From NCBI GenBank assembly GCA_905183005.1, contig CAJJDO010000021.1:318773-382772 (forward strand): a DNA stretch of 64,000 bases, given 5' to 3'. The first letter of the stretch is position 1. Each line of letters begins with the position of its first letter. Below, one piece after another: positions 1 to 14,241 of this stretch. The stretch comes from Paramecium pentaurelia (Eukaryota; Ciliophora; Oligohymenophorea; Peniculida; Parameciidae). The translations under genes were made by a program, and so were the position numbers. The notes below the pieces were generated by a model. The model ran no database searches and was not told the DNA's origin. It saw only the letters and a list, made by a program, of their open reading frames with translations.

Positions 1-1186
1 AATATTCTAAAACAATATTATAATCTTAATTATATAATTTTCGATAACGTAGATACATTAATAATAAATAATAAATAATACAACAAAGACAATGACAATT
101 ATCTAAAAAATATTCTATTATGAAAGAATAATAAAATAGATTGGACTCTTTTAAAAATCTTATTATAAATAAAACCTTTTATATTTAACTTAACTAATAT
201 TTAGTTTCATATAATACTTTTATTATATCCAAAAATTTGTCATGAGTAAATACTCAAAATAATCTTAACAAAATAAAATAGCTTCTATTTTACTTCCTAT
301 CTCAATCCTCCCAAAAATAAAGAACCTTTATATAAGAAATTTTCAAGCCTTTTTTTTTAATAAAAATTCCATTTAATAAATTTTAAACATTATATTTTTT
401 TATAAATTTTTAAACTCTATTTTTGTTTTTTACATAATTTCTCAACTTCCTTATTGTTTTACCTAATTTATTGAATATATTTTATTCGATAACTTTTTCA
501 TTCAACTAATAGATAAGGTTTTTACTTTGCAAAATAAAATTTTTATTTTAACATAACTATTACTTAAGATTTAAAATATATATTATCAAAATAGTAAATA
601 ATACATTTAGTTTATGTTTAGTAATATTGTATTTTCGATTTCTGATCCTATTTAGGAATTTATTTTTCTATAGGTATACAACTACCTATAAAATTGCCTA
701 GTATTTAATTGAGTAGTATAATTATTTGATACCTTTATTTAGATAATAAATGTGCTGCAATAATTGCTCTTATTTAATCCTTTTAATAATATTATAATTA
801 AAATAATAAAAATTATAAAATATAAAGGGAAAGCTCCTGATTCTATTCAAAGAATTCAGAAGCTCTAATCTTGGAAAATTTTAGATGAAGATTGATTTAC
901 AAGCTTCATGTTAGAAATCTATTTGCATTGAAAATTTACATAATTTTATTTAAAGGTTAAGTCACAATGTAGATATCATCAACAGATTTATTTTACTGAT
1001 TGGGTTTAAATTCCATTATCAAGATTTTTGAGAACTCATCTGATATATAATAATTGAAATATGTAAAAAATACTATATTTATTGTGTCACAAATAGGGGA
1101 AGGGTTAATTTAAATATAATTATGATTTTGAGTATTTATATTTTATTTATTCTTGATAATTTTATCAATATATTAAATAAATAAAA
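1..1186. other. No supported gene
   Basis: AT-rich sequence of about 1.2 kb. I tried both strands with TGA as the only stop and found no frame long enough or protein-like enough to call, given that chance open stretches of 60-70 codons are expected. There are no telomeric G4T2/G3T3 repeats, so this is not visibly a chromosome end. It may hold regulatory sequence for the gene starting at 1187 or the remains of a decayed gene. Confidence 0.5.
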
Positions 1187-2992
1187 ATGAGTTTATTAAA
1201 TAGAGTTCAAGAATTAAATTTAATTATCTCTAGTTATTCATGCTAATGATAATATTATAAATAATGAATAAGTAAATGTATAGATTTATTAACAATAAAA
1301 ATATTTTATAAAATTTTATAAGTCAATTTTCATGGAGTAACTGCTTCAACGATATTAAGAATTAGAAAAAAGAAATTCTGAAGAATTAGAACATGATAAA
1401 TCAATAACTCATTTATTGTACATTGAAGGATTTAAGTGGGATGATTTAGAAAAGATAAAGAAAATACATAAAATTTCACAATCTAAGGTAGAAAAGAGAA
1501 TAACTTTAGTTTAAGATGTAATAATAAAAAAATAGTTTAGTTTGGCTTACTAAGAGGTGATGTAGAGCCACATTCAACATAAAATGAGTATTGCAAAAAA
1601 TTGCTGAAAGACATTGATATGCATATAAATTCGATTATGTTTGAGATAGATAAATTAGAATAGTTGAAACAAAAATCATAAAGATTCTTAAGATTATAAA
1701 GTTAACCTAATTTAAAACCTGAGACTGCACCAACTGATATGATGACATAAACAGGAGGTTTATTATCAAGTACAAGTGATGGTTAAACTCGAATGTATAA
1801 AAGCAGTTTTCAATTTTATCGAGCTTAAAGAGATTAATAGATTTAATCACATAATCAGAAATGGATAGAGAGGTAATATAGCATTTAAAGAAAATTAATT
1901 GAAGATGAAAAAGAGTTTTAGAAGTTCCGTTTTGAGATTGAAGCAAAGTAAATGAAAGCTGAAATGAATTTGGAGGAATATTAATAATGGTAAGCTAGAT
2001 CATTGAAAGAATAAGAGGAATTAAATTCAAAGAGATTATAATTACATAAAGATCGAATGTTAAAAGATTAATAATAAAGATAAGCTATATTGGAAAATAA
2101 GATGTAGAGAAAAGAAAAATAATTATAAAAGTAGATGTCATTATTAAAAGATTTTCATGAAGAATAAAAATAACAAAAAGAGGAACATTTTTTAAAAATA
2201 CTTTAAAAATCAATGGGTGCTTTGAATGACAAAGATAAATTTAATTAATATTAAAAAGAGTAATCAGAAAAAAAAGAGTAATAAAATTTAAAGAAATTAA
2301 AATATATAGAGGAATCTAAATAATGGACAAAGTAATAGTTTTTACAATAATCAGAAATAAAGTAATAAAAGATAGAGAGAGCAAATGTATAAGATAATTG
2401 TGTTATAATAATAGTTTATTTTAGCAAAATAAGATATTTAAAGACGAGAGAAATTTGATGAGAAAGAAAAGAAATAATTAACATATATGGAAAAGTGTAA
2501 GAAAGCATTTTCAGAATATTAGAATATGATTAACAAAGAAAAAGAAGAGAAAATGCATAATTTTTAGATTGTAATTTGTTTAGTAATATTTTAATTAGAA
2601 TAAAGCTATAGAGGATGCAAGTAAAGAGTAATTGATTAAATATCAATTTGAAAGGAGATCAAATAGTTAAGCTTAGGGTTAGAGATTGAAGGAGAGAAGA
2701 TTGAAAATATTTTAAGAAGAAAAGGCAGGAGAACATTTAATAAAATAGTTAGAGATTAATTAAAGATTAAATTAATTAGAATGGGAATAGGAATAAAAAA
2801 GAAGAAAGCAATAGATTTTAGAGGAGGAATAAAGATAACGATAATTAATGATAGAGTATAATGATAGTTTTAGATTGTAGAAATGATGCGAGAGAGACTA
2901 TGAGAGAAAGGGAAAAGAATACAAGAAAATTAGAAATAGAAAAAGAGTTAAGAGAAAAAGAGATGAAGACATTGAAATATTAGAAAGTCTGA
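1187..2992 (+). CDS. Coiled-coil, Gln/Lys/Glu-rich protein
   Basis: The frame is very rich in E, K and Q (most Q as TAA/TAG) and is heptad-like over almost its whole length, so it is predicted to be a long coiled coil. The open frame needs five introns: a 40-nt one near the 5' end, then 26, 25, 28 and 25 nt, all GT...AG. Removing them leaves 554 codons with no remainder, ending in TGA at 2990-2992. I see no catalytic motif or membrane segment. In ciliates such proteins are often basal body, axoneme or cytoskeletal components, but that is inference. The first exon and its 40-nt intron are the weakest part. An alternative start is the ATG at 1332, which opens directly into the coiled coil. The next gene starts 57 bases downstream on the same strand. 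Confidence 0.75.
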
Positions 2993-3049
2993 ATGAATTA
3001 CAATTGATAAGAAAATTTAGTAAAATTTAATTATTTATATTTGAATTTA

Positions 3050-5635
3050 ATGAATAACAAACAAGACAATCCCAACTGTCAATTCTGTAAATTCAGATAA
3101 ATCAAATTTATGTAGAAAGAAATACATTAAAAGTATTTGATTAATATGAAACATTAGATACTTTGAATAATTTAACTTCTATTTTGCTAAGCCAATAACT
3201 GAAATATTAGCAAATGTTCCTGTAGATCATGTAATTTTGTTTAAAGACTAATTGTATTTGCATGATGAAAATGAATATATGAAACGTTTTTATTAAAGAG
3301 AAGAGTAAGATCCAAGATTAAATTTACTTTGCAATTTCTACTTTGAGTAACATAAAGTATATAATTAAACATAATATAACTATAGATAATATAACCAAAT
3401 TTATGTAAAGTTAATGCTCATAAATTTATGGAGAAGAGATAGAATAAATTGTTAAAATTACAATAAAAAGCATAAAATAATTAGAATCAACAACCAATCA
3501 CTAAAAAAATGATTCCAGATCATATATTTAGTGAGAATTATGTTGAATCTGTATCTGAGTAGTATCGACATACTTATTTAGTTCCTATCCGAAGGAACAA
3601 ATTTCTTGGGACAGCAAATCTCATAATATCTATGAGATATCATAAGTAGAAGCATAGAAATCATTACCATAAAATAAACCAACATAATAATGTTAATGTT
3701 CAATTATTAATATATCTGGAGATCATAATAAATTATTTAATTGTTAAAATGATTAAGAACTTGATAATATTTTTAATGATCTTAATACTTAGACTTCAAG
3801 ACATTTATCAGTTATTACTAAGATTCCACTTAAAAAGAAATAACCATCCAATTCAAATGTTAAGAAGAATCCTCAATCTCAATAATAATCTCAACAACCT
3901 AAGATACCTATTCCACCTTTAAAACTATAAGAAAGTGCAAAATCTTCAACTACTACAGCTGCAAATAATAATAAATCCACAAGCATTTAATCTTTAATGA
4001 AGAAATACGATCAAATATTATAAAAACGATTTTAAGTAAAGGAAATTCTTACAGAACGAAATGATACTCGTTATGGTCCAGGTTATGGTACAAATTATGG
4101 TGTTGGTACTGTTAGAGGTGAAGGTGGATCTTCAAAAAAATAAATAACAGATGAAATGTTACTTAAACTCATTTAAAATATGAAGAAATCTAAAAATAAA
4201 TCTGATAATTATTAATTTCATGCATCTTACAAAAGTGTAATACAATAAGCATAAATTGGACCTACATAATCATGTACATTTGAAAAGGAAAATGAAAAAA
4301 AGAAAAAATATCAAGTTTATTTGGTATCATTTTATTTATTAATAGGTTAGCCAAAATAAATAAAAAAAAATCCTTCCTAGATGTCATCACCTACTACTGT
4401 TTAAAAGTAAGGTATTTAATAAATATATTAGTACTTGTTCTCCTTCTTAGTTACTTAGATCATTATCAAATCCATCTATGGCTCCTTCACCTTTGCGTAG
4501 ATTGGAAATAAAAGTCAATCTTAATAAATTAATTTAATAATAAGAATAAGAAATTGGGTATTGGACTTAAAGATGCAAAGTTCGTTGAGATTTCATTTAG
4601 TCAATTAGTTGATTAAAATACAAATTATGTTTTATAAATTTATTTTAAATATACTAACTACCTTAAAATCAAATTAAGGATGAGCATAAATTATGCCTGT
4701 AATGTATTTAAGCCATATTTAAAGAATTAAGAAAATCAGGTAGAAGACAATCCGTAAATACAGACTTCATGCAATATCACAAACTATCTTAAGTATATAA
4801 TTGTGAAGTATATAAGGATAAGACTTTCACAGAATCCTTTCCCGTATCGCTTTAAAGAACTAAACCTAACTTTAAGAATCAATTATCTTAATTAGAATTG
4901 TATTATTGATTATAATAATAAAGTGATGATCATTAAATTGACTTCAAAAATCATCCATTTACATTTTAAGATAAAATCAATTAGAAAACAGAAGTAACTA
5001 AAAAGAAATTTATATTTGATGAACATTAATCTACAAAATAAGGAGAGTTTAAGAATTTTATGAGTGCAATGGATGATTATATAAACCTTTTAAATGAAAG
5101 TTCTGATTGTTTAACTTTGAATTCTGAAAATTATAGTTAATTAGAAAATATCTTATTTGCTAAATTCAATATTATTAGATAAAAACATGAAGAATTGAAT
5201 AAGAAATACAAGATGGCATAATAGAATTTTAAAGCTTAAAGATACTAAAATTAGTTACTAAAAAAGTAAATTGTAGATATTCATTCTTAATTGGAAGAGG
5301 AAAAATAGAAAAATTTTGTATTGTTAGATATAAATGAGAAATTGAAAAAGAAATATAGAGATTTATAAAATAAAACACATTTTGTTTAAAATTCATTTAT
5401 GTAAGATAGAATGAAATTTGATCATAAACGATAGAATTAATTTCAATAAAGTATATCAGTAGATGAAAGTGATAGGGGTACAACATAATAAACTTATGAA
5501 ACAAATGATGATTAATAAAATGTGACTAAATTCTTAAAAACTTAAATGCGAAAGTTAAGACAGAACAATTAATAAATTGATGATTATTCTCGTCTATATA
5601 AAAAAATTAGTGAACATAATAATGATGACTTTTGA
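3050..5635 (+). CDS. Ser/Gln-rich protein with C-terminal coiled coil
   Basis: About 780 residues after removal of eight inferred introns (25, 29 or 32, 20, 36, 25, 31, 50 and 24 nt); the total divides exactly by three. The N-terminal part holds a CxxC-like pair (CQFCKF) and a globular stretch. The middle is low-complexity S/Q/P/K-rich with a short Gly/Tyr patch (YGPGYGTNYG). The last 250 or so residues are a strong coiled coil (NEKLKKKYRDLQNK). I recognise no family. The 50-nt intron near 4630-4680 is long for Paramecium but is the only GT...AG pair that joins the two open frames. If it is not an intron, the gene carries a frameshift there. Function unknown; a structural role is plausible only from composition. 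Confidence 0.7.
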
Positions 5636-5783
5636 TTAATTTAATTTATTATATAAAAGCTGTATTACTGTATTACCCTATTACTGTATTACTTGTTTAT
5701 AGATGAATACTTTAGAATATTATTTACAATATATACTTATTTAAGTTGGAATGATTGTATTATAAAATTTAATAATTTAATAT

Positions 5784-6404
5784 ATGAATTCTACATAGGA
5801 ATGGCTTTTTCAAACTAATGATAATTAAATTGTGAAATTTAAAAGTGAATTAACAAACTTCTGTGATTTATTATAAGATAAAGATATAGATGATCCATTA
5901 CCAGTTGCAATTGATGTAAAACAATCAAATTTATAACTATAGTTAGAAGTCTTGAATGTAATTAAGAAATTTTGTGAAATTCATAATTATGAAAAGGAAG
6001 CAATTAGAATAAAAAAACCAATTATAAATAATAAGATTAATGATAATCTAGATTTATAGTCAATTTAAGTATTATAATTATCAGATGAATTATTTGATAA
6101 AGTTTTGGCAGCTTCTTATTATTTGAGTTTTGATCTCTTAAGATAGGCATGTTTATGCATTTTAGCATGTTAAATATACGTAGATGATAATGAAAATGAT
6201 ATTGAAAGGTAAAAATTGTATAATAAAAAAAATAGAGCAAGGAAATAATATGGTTTAGGTGAGATAACACCAGAATAGGAAAATGAAGCAATTACAAAAA
6301 ATAAACCTGTATTTGAATAATTATAGAAATAATTTTATGAGATGCTCTAATAGTTTGAAGATGAAATTAATGAAAAAATGAAATAATAATAATAAATTGA
6401 ATGA
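5784..6404 (+). CDS. Skp1-like BTB/POZ-fold protein
   Basis: Intron-free frame of 206 residues. It resembles Skp1, the adaptor that links F-box proteins to cullin-1 in SCF ubiquitin ligases. An N-terminal beta-rich part (WLFQTNDNQIVKFKSEL, then DDPLPVAIDV) is followed by a helix (VLNVIKKFCEIHNYEKEA), an acidic linker, and the signature stretch ELFDKVLAASYYLSFDLLRQACL, matching Skp1 'LFELILAANYLDIKGLLD'. The C-terminal GEITPEQENEAITKNK matches the Skp1 'FTEEEEAQVRKEN' end. It is longer and more diverged than canonical Skp1 (about 160 aa), with an extra Gln-rich tail. An in-frame ATG at 5703 would add 27 hydrophobic residues; I prefer 5784 because the fold begins there. Its stop lies 8 bases from the stop of the convergent giant gene. 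Confidence 0.7.
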
Positions 6405-6412
6405 CTATATCA

Positions 6413-9400
6413 TCATTATAAAATGTATGTAATGAATATTAAAATACTAATGAAGTATGCATTAGATTATTCTGGTTAATTGTATTCTAAAATTAATAGT
6501 TATGTATCTTGATATTATTATGAAAGACAATTAGCCTATAGAGGTGAACTTGACCATTATAAGAAGTATTTGAATGAAGAACTATTATAAGGTTATACAT
6601 TAAATTGTTAAGTTGTTTCTGCATTTTAAAGTATAACAAATTATTCTAATTTAATTCCATTACCTGTAATACCACGTCTTAAATTTATGGGAGATGAAAA
6701 ATCTAATTAAGAAATAAATTTCTGAATTCCAATAAATACAAGAGTATTTTTATTATTATTCGTAATGTTTATATTAATCTAATTTTATGTCATATTGGCT
6801 GTAAGAGTAATTTAATTTTATACAGAAGAATAACTATTTTCAGTATAATTGACAATTGTAATTGAACGTAATAAATATGATATTTCTGGATCTGAAGTAG
6901 TATTGGTAATTTTCTTAGCAAGTTATTAAATAGCAGTTGTATCATTTGCTAATTTATTAATAATTTAATATGTTTTTGTTATTACATCTATATTCTATGA
7001 TGTTAAATAATTATTTAAGTAGAAATAATAATTGATATTTAAATTGGATTCAAGTAATGTTGTATTTATTATACCTTCATATGATTCATTTAAACTAAGG
7101 ACATCAGACCATGATTTCTTATTATAATAAAGTAAATTAGGATTACAGATTTAACATTGTATATCTGTAACATGATGAATATTGAGTAATAATAATTCTT
7201 TAATACTACAAATAAGATTATTCACTTAATTAATAGAAATTTATCTTTAAAATTATAAAATGATGAGAGAATGATTTCTAGTAATTATATTATTGGATTT
7301 AGATAAATCATGAGTTGTTATACTAGAAATCTTTCCATATTAATTTCTACAAGCAATTTATATTTGCATATCTTATTCTATTTTATTTAACTTAATAATT
7401 TTATTTGAATTCTTTAATATACTAGTCATGTAATTTACTTTGTCTTCCCCTATGATTCCATATAAAATCTATCTAGAATATAGAGAAGATATATAAGTAG
7501 GTTCTACAGTATTTTCTTTTTGTTTATAAAACTATAGATATTAATTCAAAGGATTTAGATATTGATACAATCTATATTTATATAGATTAACATCAATTGA
7601 GTAATCTGCAATTATAAATTATCTATTCTTCTAAATATTGAATGTGTTAGTCAGAGTATTCTTTGGACATATAGTCCATAATAATTATCCATCCATTGAA
7701 CAATTGACTGTTACTTAGGTAGAGTTTGCATCTATACTAGAATTAATCACTAATTCTTCAGTATTACTATTCTTTATAACTAATAAAGAAATGGAATCAA
7801 TTGTGAAAATGTTGGCTTCTTATCCTGATAATTAAAATTTTACACTAATTTCATCTCCAATAGATCCTGAACTAGAAGCTTCCAATTATAAATAATAATT
7901 TAATTATTCTCTTGGATTACCAGAATAAAACTGTTAACGTTATTTAATACTCATTATAATAGGTGGAGGAGTTATAATGGGATCCTTAACAATAGGTTAG
8001 ATATAAAGTTCAGAGGTTGGAATACATGATGTTTAGAAATGAATTGGTTATGACTTACCTTCTAAAGGTATTTTATCACTTGAAATACTGACATATATAT
8101 GACACTACTTTTTTGTGTCAATTTATAATGCAATTGTAGGAATTATAGAATAATAATCTATAATTGTATAAGTATCAACACCTATACTCTCTTTTTTAGT
8201 TGTTCTTTTATCAGTAATCTCTCTATCAAAATTCAAATAATATATACCACTTCCTATATCTTGTTTAGATGATATATGTAAATAGTATCCAAAATCCCCT
8301 ATTTCAATTGTCATAGTATCTGTAAGTAATTTAGTAATTTAATAGGTTTCTTTATTAGCATCTTCTTCCAAATTAGGATCTACTAATTATATATAATCAA
8401 TTCCCAAATTATTATATTTATAAATATTAGATATGATTTCATTTGTACCAAATATGTTTATTATATTCTAAGTGATACTTATGTTGACTTATCTATCAAA
8501 TTATGTTTCTTGAGTGTTCAAACCAAGAAACAAAAAAATATCTTATTCTACAACTCCTTTGTATATTATAAATGTAGGATATTAAGTTTATCCAATTAAA
8601 GGAATTAATTTTTGATATGAATTATCTAACTTATTGTAAATATACCATTAAAATTATTATTGATTTTCTTATTATACGAAATTTAATTAAGTAGGCAAAT
8701 ATTGAATACAAGGTGGAGCTATGAAATTGATTGTTTGCAAATTCAAATCAGTAATAAAGAATTGTACTTAATATGGGAAATATTATTATAGATTATTCAA
8801 AGATACTAAATCAGGAGTGATCAATGATCGAATTTCCAATTGATATTATTATTATTATCTTGAATTAACTGGATCATATAATAAAGTAATTTTTATTAAT
8901 TCTTCTCTCATAAATATACAATTATTAGTAAAATTAGTTTTGCTATTATCATTCATACGATATAATCTACATTCAATAGTTAAATTATTCACTCTTTTTT
9001 AAGGAATTCTAAACTCTTCTCCTAATTATATTATTATACATTTATCAAAATTAATAGTTCTTATTGGAGCAGTAAAATTGACTCTTAAGTATACTTTATT
9101 GATTCTTGAAATATATTATGAAAATTAAACACTTAAATAAGGTAATAATCCTGGAAGAGTTGTTTAAATAGGTATATCATTAATATAAGTTTATTCTGAA
9201 AAAGCATTCTTATTGTTAGATAATAATGAACCTATCCAAATTTTACCATATCCATCTAATGATTTTGGTTAAATGATTGGTCCAATACTAATATTATATT
9301 ATTTATTTGGATTCATACGAGTATAGAATGATTATTATGGCAATATGATAATTCTTCTTTTATTCATAGTACAATCTACATTAATATCATTAATTGAACA

Positions 9401-12400
9401 ATATAGATGTTATGGTCTAACTACTTATCCAGCTGATAATTCTATATAGATTTGATCATTATAAGTCATATTAGTTCTTGATGGTGTAAATTATAATTAA
9501 TAATATGTTCCAACACCTGCTACATTAAGTAACTTAATTAATTTAGGACTGGTTGTATAAGTTTTCTCTGATATTAAATTTAAAGTATTATATTAGATGT
9601 TTGCAGATTATAATCCTGTATATTTATTATCAATAGAAGCATCATAATATGCCCATACTAATATCAAATCTTCATTATTACTACCATCTGGATTTTTGAT
9701 ATTAGTACATTTAATTTAATACAATTAAATTGATGAATAATATAAGGTTTTCAATTCAAAAATTAGTTATTTATTAGATGAATCATATTTTAATGAATTC
9801 CAATGATGATTTAATGATCCATCATCATTATAAAATAAACATCTATGATTTTATGCTGACAACAATTATAAATTAGTAGATGCCATAAATCCTAATTATA
9901 ATTACATACATTAATGATATTACAAATTGACTCTATTATTAATCTAAAATTTCATCTACAATCCTGATTTACTATTTTAATATTGATTTTCTAATTAGAA
10001 ATCAATCAACAATAGATTTTTAGCTAATATCTAATCTGAAAAACTTAAAGCACCATCAGTTGCACATTATTCTATAATATTTGTATCTGTATTAATAGTC
10101 AATTTAGCTTAAAATGATTACTAATCTGTATCTAATCCAGAATGAGATACATAAAATACAATCTAAATAGAACCTTATATTAAATAATAATCACTATTTT
10201 CATCTGTATCAATAATCTAAGATTTAAACTTTATAATATTCCCACTACTAATAACACTACAAGAAATAAATAGATTTCTATTTTAATAACTGCAAAATGA
10301 ATCTATACTTAAACCATTTGGTAATGCACTTAATTCCAAAATAACAAAAAATATTTAATTTAAATTAAATTAATAATTTAATGTTGTTGTAAATGTAATA
10401 CTTTATTCTTAAACTTTACTATTTGGATATATAGGTACCCAATCAGTAATTGTACAACTTGTAATGAAAGCATCAGTCTAAGTAGATTATATTTCATTTT
10501 AAAATGCAACCATATTACCAGCAGTGCTAGAAAAAGCATATTTAAAATCTGATAATATTGTTCCACCACCCCATTTTGTAGGTACAATAAATGATCCTGT
10601 AAGTGTTCCAGTTGCTTCAAGATAATCAATTTAATCATAAGGACAAAATATTATATCTTAAGCCTTTATACATTTACCTCCCTTCCATATAGTTGGTGTA
10701 AAATTCTATGCATTTGACATTAAAAATCCACTTCCCCATAATTATCCACCATTTAAATTGACTAAATTACTAGGATCAGTATGTACAGTTGAAATTTCTA
10801 GATCTATGGTATTACCTGGTTTAATTTTGGTGATATCATTAATTTTATATGTAGCAACTACATTTCCAGCAGCTAATAAAGAATTCCAATTATTATTATT
10901 ATCCCAATTACTAGATGGAAATTATATTCCAAAACTTTTGTAATATGTATTACCACCAGCCATATTATTAATAAACCATGCTCCTCCAAATATTCTTTCA
11001 GCATAAACTACATCAAATCCATTTGTATCAACATTTAATTATAATGATCCTACAACAATAGATTCTGGTTTAATTCCATAATTACGTAATCCAACAATCA
11101 AATCAAATGCTGTTGAACCTTAAAAATCTTTAAGTAAAATCATTCTTTGATTATTATAAGTATCTGAATAAGTATGTGTTGTACCAGATCCTCTATGACC
11201 ATACCATATACAATTATCAATTGAACATAATTTTTTACTTGTTGTAGATGTTCCAAGATCATCATTCTCTTCTTATAATTACATTGAATCAATCAACACA
11301 GTTTCAACTGAACCATCTACAAATATACCAACATGTTAATTTGATTATGTAACTTATCCTAATAATCGTAGAAATGTTGGAACTTTTTCACCTTTATTTT
11401 ATCCAGTTATTGTACCAATTCCTGATCCAGCTGTTATATAATTTACATATGAAGCAGATAATGTTTTTGAGTCTGTTCCTATAACATAACCATGAATTAA
11501 TTATTAACTTACTAAAGTAGCCATTGATTCAGAAGAACCAGTTGGAGCTTAATAAAATGCTACAATAAAATCTAATAATGTATCTGAAGGATATAAAGAT
11601 GGATATTTTTATATTTCAGCTACAAAACCAAAACCCTTCCCTCCATTTAACAATTATGTACATGAATTATAATTTTTAGAACATTTCATTGATATATAAA
11701 CATCATTATCATTATATTATTTTAATGATGAAGTACACTATGTACATGCACTTGATTATTCTAATTAAATTGTTGTTTCATCAAATTTAACATTTCCTTT
11801 GTTAAATAACACTTTCATAAATAATTCAGGCTATTGACCAGCACTACAATAAGAATACGAAGATTAACACATTTGATTTGGTAATACTTTCAAATAGAAT
11901 ATGATTCTCTATGATCCAAGTTTCAAACCAACTGTTCTTGTATTAGCAATAGAATAAGCAGTTGTAAATGTTGCTGTACTATCTCCAAATGCTACAAAAT
12001 TGTATCCCCAATTTGTTAGACCTTAGGCAGCAGGATCAACAAATTCCTAACTTGTTTACACTTTGAGGTTTTTACCTGTTGGTCCAGCTAATACATAGGT
12101 TTTATAAGGTTTTGTATCTCTAGTAACTGATTTTATTGTTACTCTTGCAAAATTAGTTTATGTTGATGCTGCAGTTGAAGTGAATGCACATTTGAATGAA
12201 ACAAAATAATTAAAATTCTCTTTTAGAGAAGTAACATGTTTACAATAGATTTATTATTCTGTTTTTCTGAAATAGCATTTTACATCTGAACCTAAATTAT
12301 GTGCTATTGATGATTATAAGACAGCATCTGCATCTCCTGTAGTTATAGTTACTAATTATTCTGAAGCAGGAGATGGAGAATTAAGTAAAAATTAAACCTT

Positions 12401-13426
12401 AACACTATTGAATGGATAACCTACAGAACCAGTCACAGGTTTATAAAGAGTTATTAATTAATCATCCATAGGAACACCCCAAAGTAAAAAAATATCAACT
12501 GTTAACAATAATTTAGTCAATTTAATTTAATCTTTTTTAATACCATATTCCAGATAAGCATTACCAACAACTGAATAAACTGTAATTGGTGTAGATTATG
12601 TAGCACTTAATAAAATTTTACTATTTTCAATTTTTGTTGTAATAGTTGAAGAGAGTCTTTCTTTTGCCATATCAATACTACATTGAATATTCATTAAGTT
12701 TGTAGATATAATAGTACAAGAACAACCACTACTAATTTCACATTCAATTAATTCATCTATCATTAAAAATTAATAGTTAGAGTCTATTTCAACAATGAAT
12801 TAAGACTTTTAACCAATAGAAACAGTTGGTGTAATTATTATAGTAACAAGTTAAGATAATCCTATTTTAGCTGATTCATAGGAGAGTTCTAATTTTAATG
12901 ATTAAGGTGGTAATGCTTAAAGTGCCATTTATGCAAAAGCTGGATTTTCATCATATACTATAGATTAGGAATGCATAGAAGAGACACTCCAGAATTTGAC
13001 TGGATTTTTATAACCTGGTGTCTGAACACTAGGATTATTTGAGTAGAGTATAATAACATACCAAGTTTTAGGTCTAATAATTTGATTAAATGTGAAATAA
13101 TAAGTGTTATCAGTATTTCCTTGACTTGAAGCTTCAGCTAGATCTTCAAAATTAATAGTATTATCTTCTCCTAATTAACCTAAATCCCAATCTCCAAATT
13201 ATCCATCAGATGAAGTTGTTATAGTTTATAGTTTAGCTTAAATAGAACCTATGTTAAGTGGAAAGGGGAATTGAATTTTCAGATATTCATCAGCATCTAT
13301 ACCATTTTCTAGTGCAAATTGCAAACGAAATTATGAAGCCTTAGTAGCAATAGGATTAATAATGGTGAGACCACCAGAGTAAATGTGTCCCGCATGGACA
13401 TAAAAAAGTAGCAAAATAATTATCAT
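6413..13426 (-). CDS. Giant secreted/surface protein, about 2337 aa
   Basis: A single intron-free frame of 2338 codons on the minus strand, starting at the ATG whose complement is at 13424-13426. It begins with a signal peptide (MIIILLLFYVHAG) and continues as Thr/Ser/Asn/Ile-rich beta-type sequence with scattered Cys pairs (for example CEISSGCSC and CTQCTSS) and many N-glycosylation sequons. It ends in a short hydrophobic tail (YFISILIFITYIL) right at the stop, as in GPI-anchored proteins. No catalytic motif was seen. The architecture suggests an extracellular matrix or plasma-membrane surface protein of beta-sandwich modules. REJ-like features near the C-terminus are possible but not secure. 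Given its length, the absence of introns is itself unusual. Its start is 24 bases from the start of the divergent gene at 13451. Confidence 0.85.
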
Positions 13427-13450
13427 TTATAATAATATGCTTCAATTATT

Positions 13451-14233
13451 ATGAGAGTCATGCAATATATTTAACAACTAGATCTATCTCGTTACATTCC
13501 TGGTGGAGAAGCACTTAAAACACCTTGTAACTAGAATAAGGCAGATAAAGTTAAACTATGGGAATTAGCTAAATTAAGATGTGTATCATATTGTTTTCAA
13601 TTTACAGGAAGGATGACACGTGAATAAAGATTCAACATTTTTTGTACATTTTTCAGATCTAAATTATATGTACTTCATTCTAAACTGGCATCTGATATGC
13701 ATTATCGTAATTTCATTAAAGAAATGTTTGATACTACTATTTCAATAGTTCTATTGATGGTCAGATATGAATGTGGTGATGAACTCTATTAAGAAATGAG
13801 AAGATACTTCCGAATTCTTAAGGATGCTATTGATTATCTTGTTACACATTACAATGTTGAATAAGTCACAACAATTATTACTTCAGAAGACTTTCATAAA
13901 ATTATATTCTATCTCAAACTACTTAATCTAATGCGAAACATAAAACAACGTAAGAAATTCTTAGAACATTACCCTCATTCTGCTATTAAAGCTATATAAT
14001 AATGTTATCTTTATAATGTTATTATTAATGGTCCAGTCAAACATATAAAATATCGTTTTGCTGTTGCCAATTAAGATTATATAAAATATGGATTACAATT
14101 TAATATTGAAAGTAGTAATAAATTTGTTAACAAATAAAGAGTAGCAGAAATCTGTTGGTAAACCTTGTATGATCTCAATATTGCTACTACTATCAAAGAA
14201 GGAATATGGGATGATTTAAAATTGTATTTATGA
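13451..14233 (+). CDS. Unknown conserved-looking protein, 260 aa
   Basis: Intron-free frame of 261 codons ending in TGA at 14231-14233. The start ATG is preceded in its frame by a TGA from the overlapping ATG at 13436, so 13451 is the first usable start. Codon use includes many C-ending codons, unlike the AT-drift of noncoding DNA, which supports it being real. It is mostly helical, basic, and rich in Y, C and R (for example MRRYFRILKDAIDYLV and MRNIKQRKKFLEHYP). I see no signal peptide, membrane segment or known motif. It is divergent from the giant gene (24 bases between start codons) and convergent with UFM1 (8 bases between stops). Function unknown. Confidence 0.75.
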
Positions 14234-14241
14234 TATTTATA

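Noticed and set aside
1..60. Possible chromosome end
   Set aside because: No G4T2/G3T3-type telomeric repeats in either orientation.
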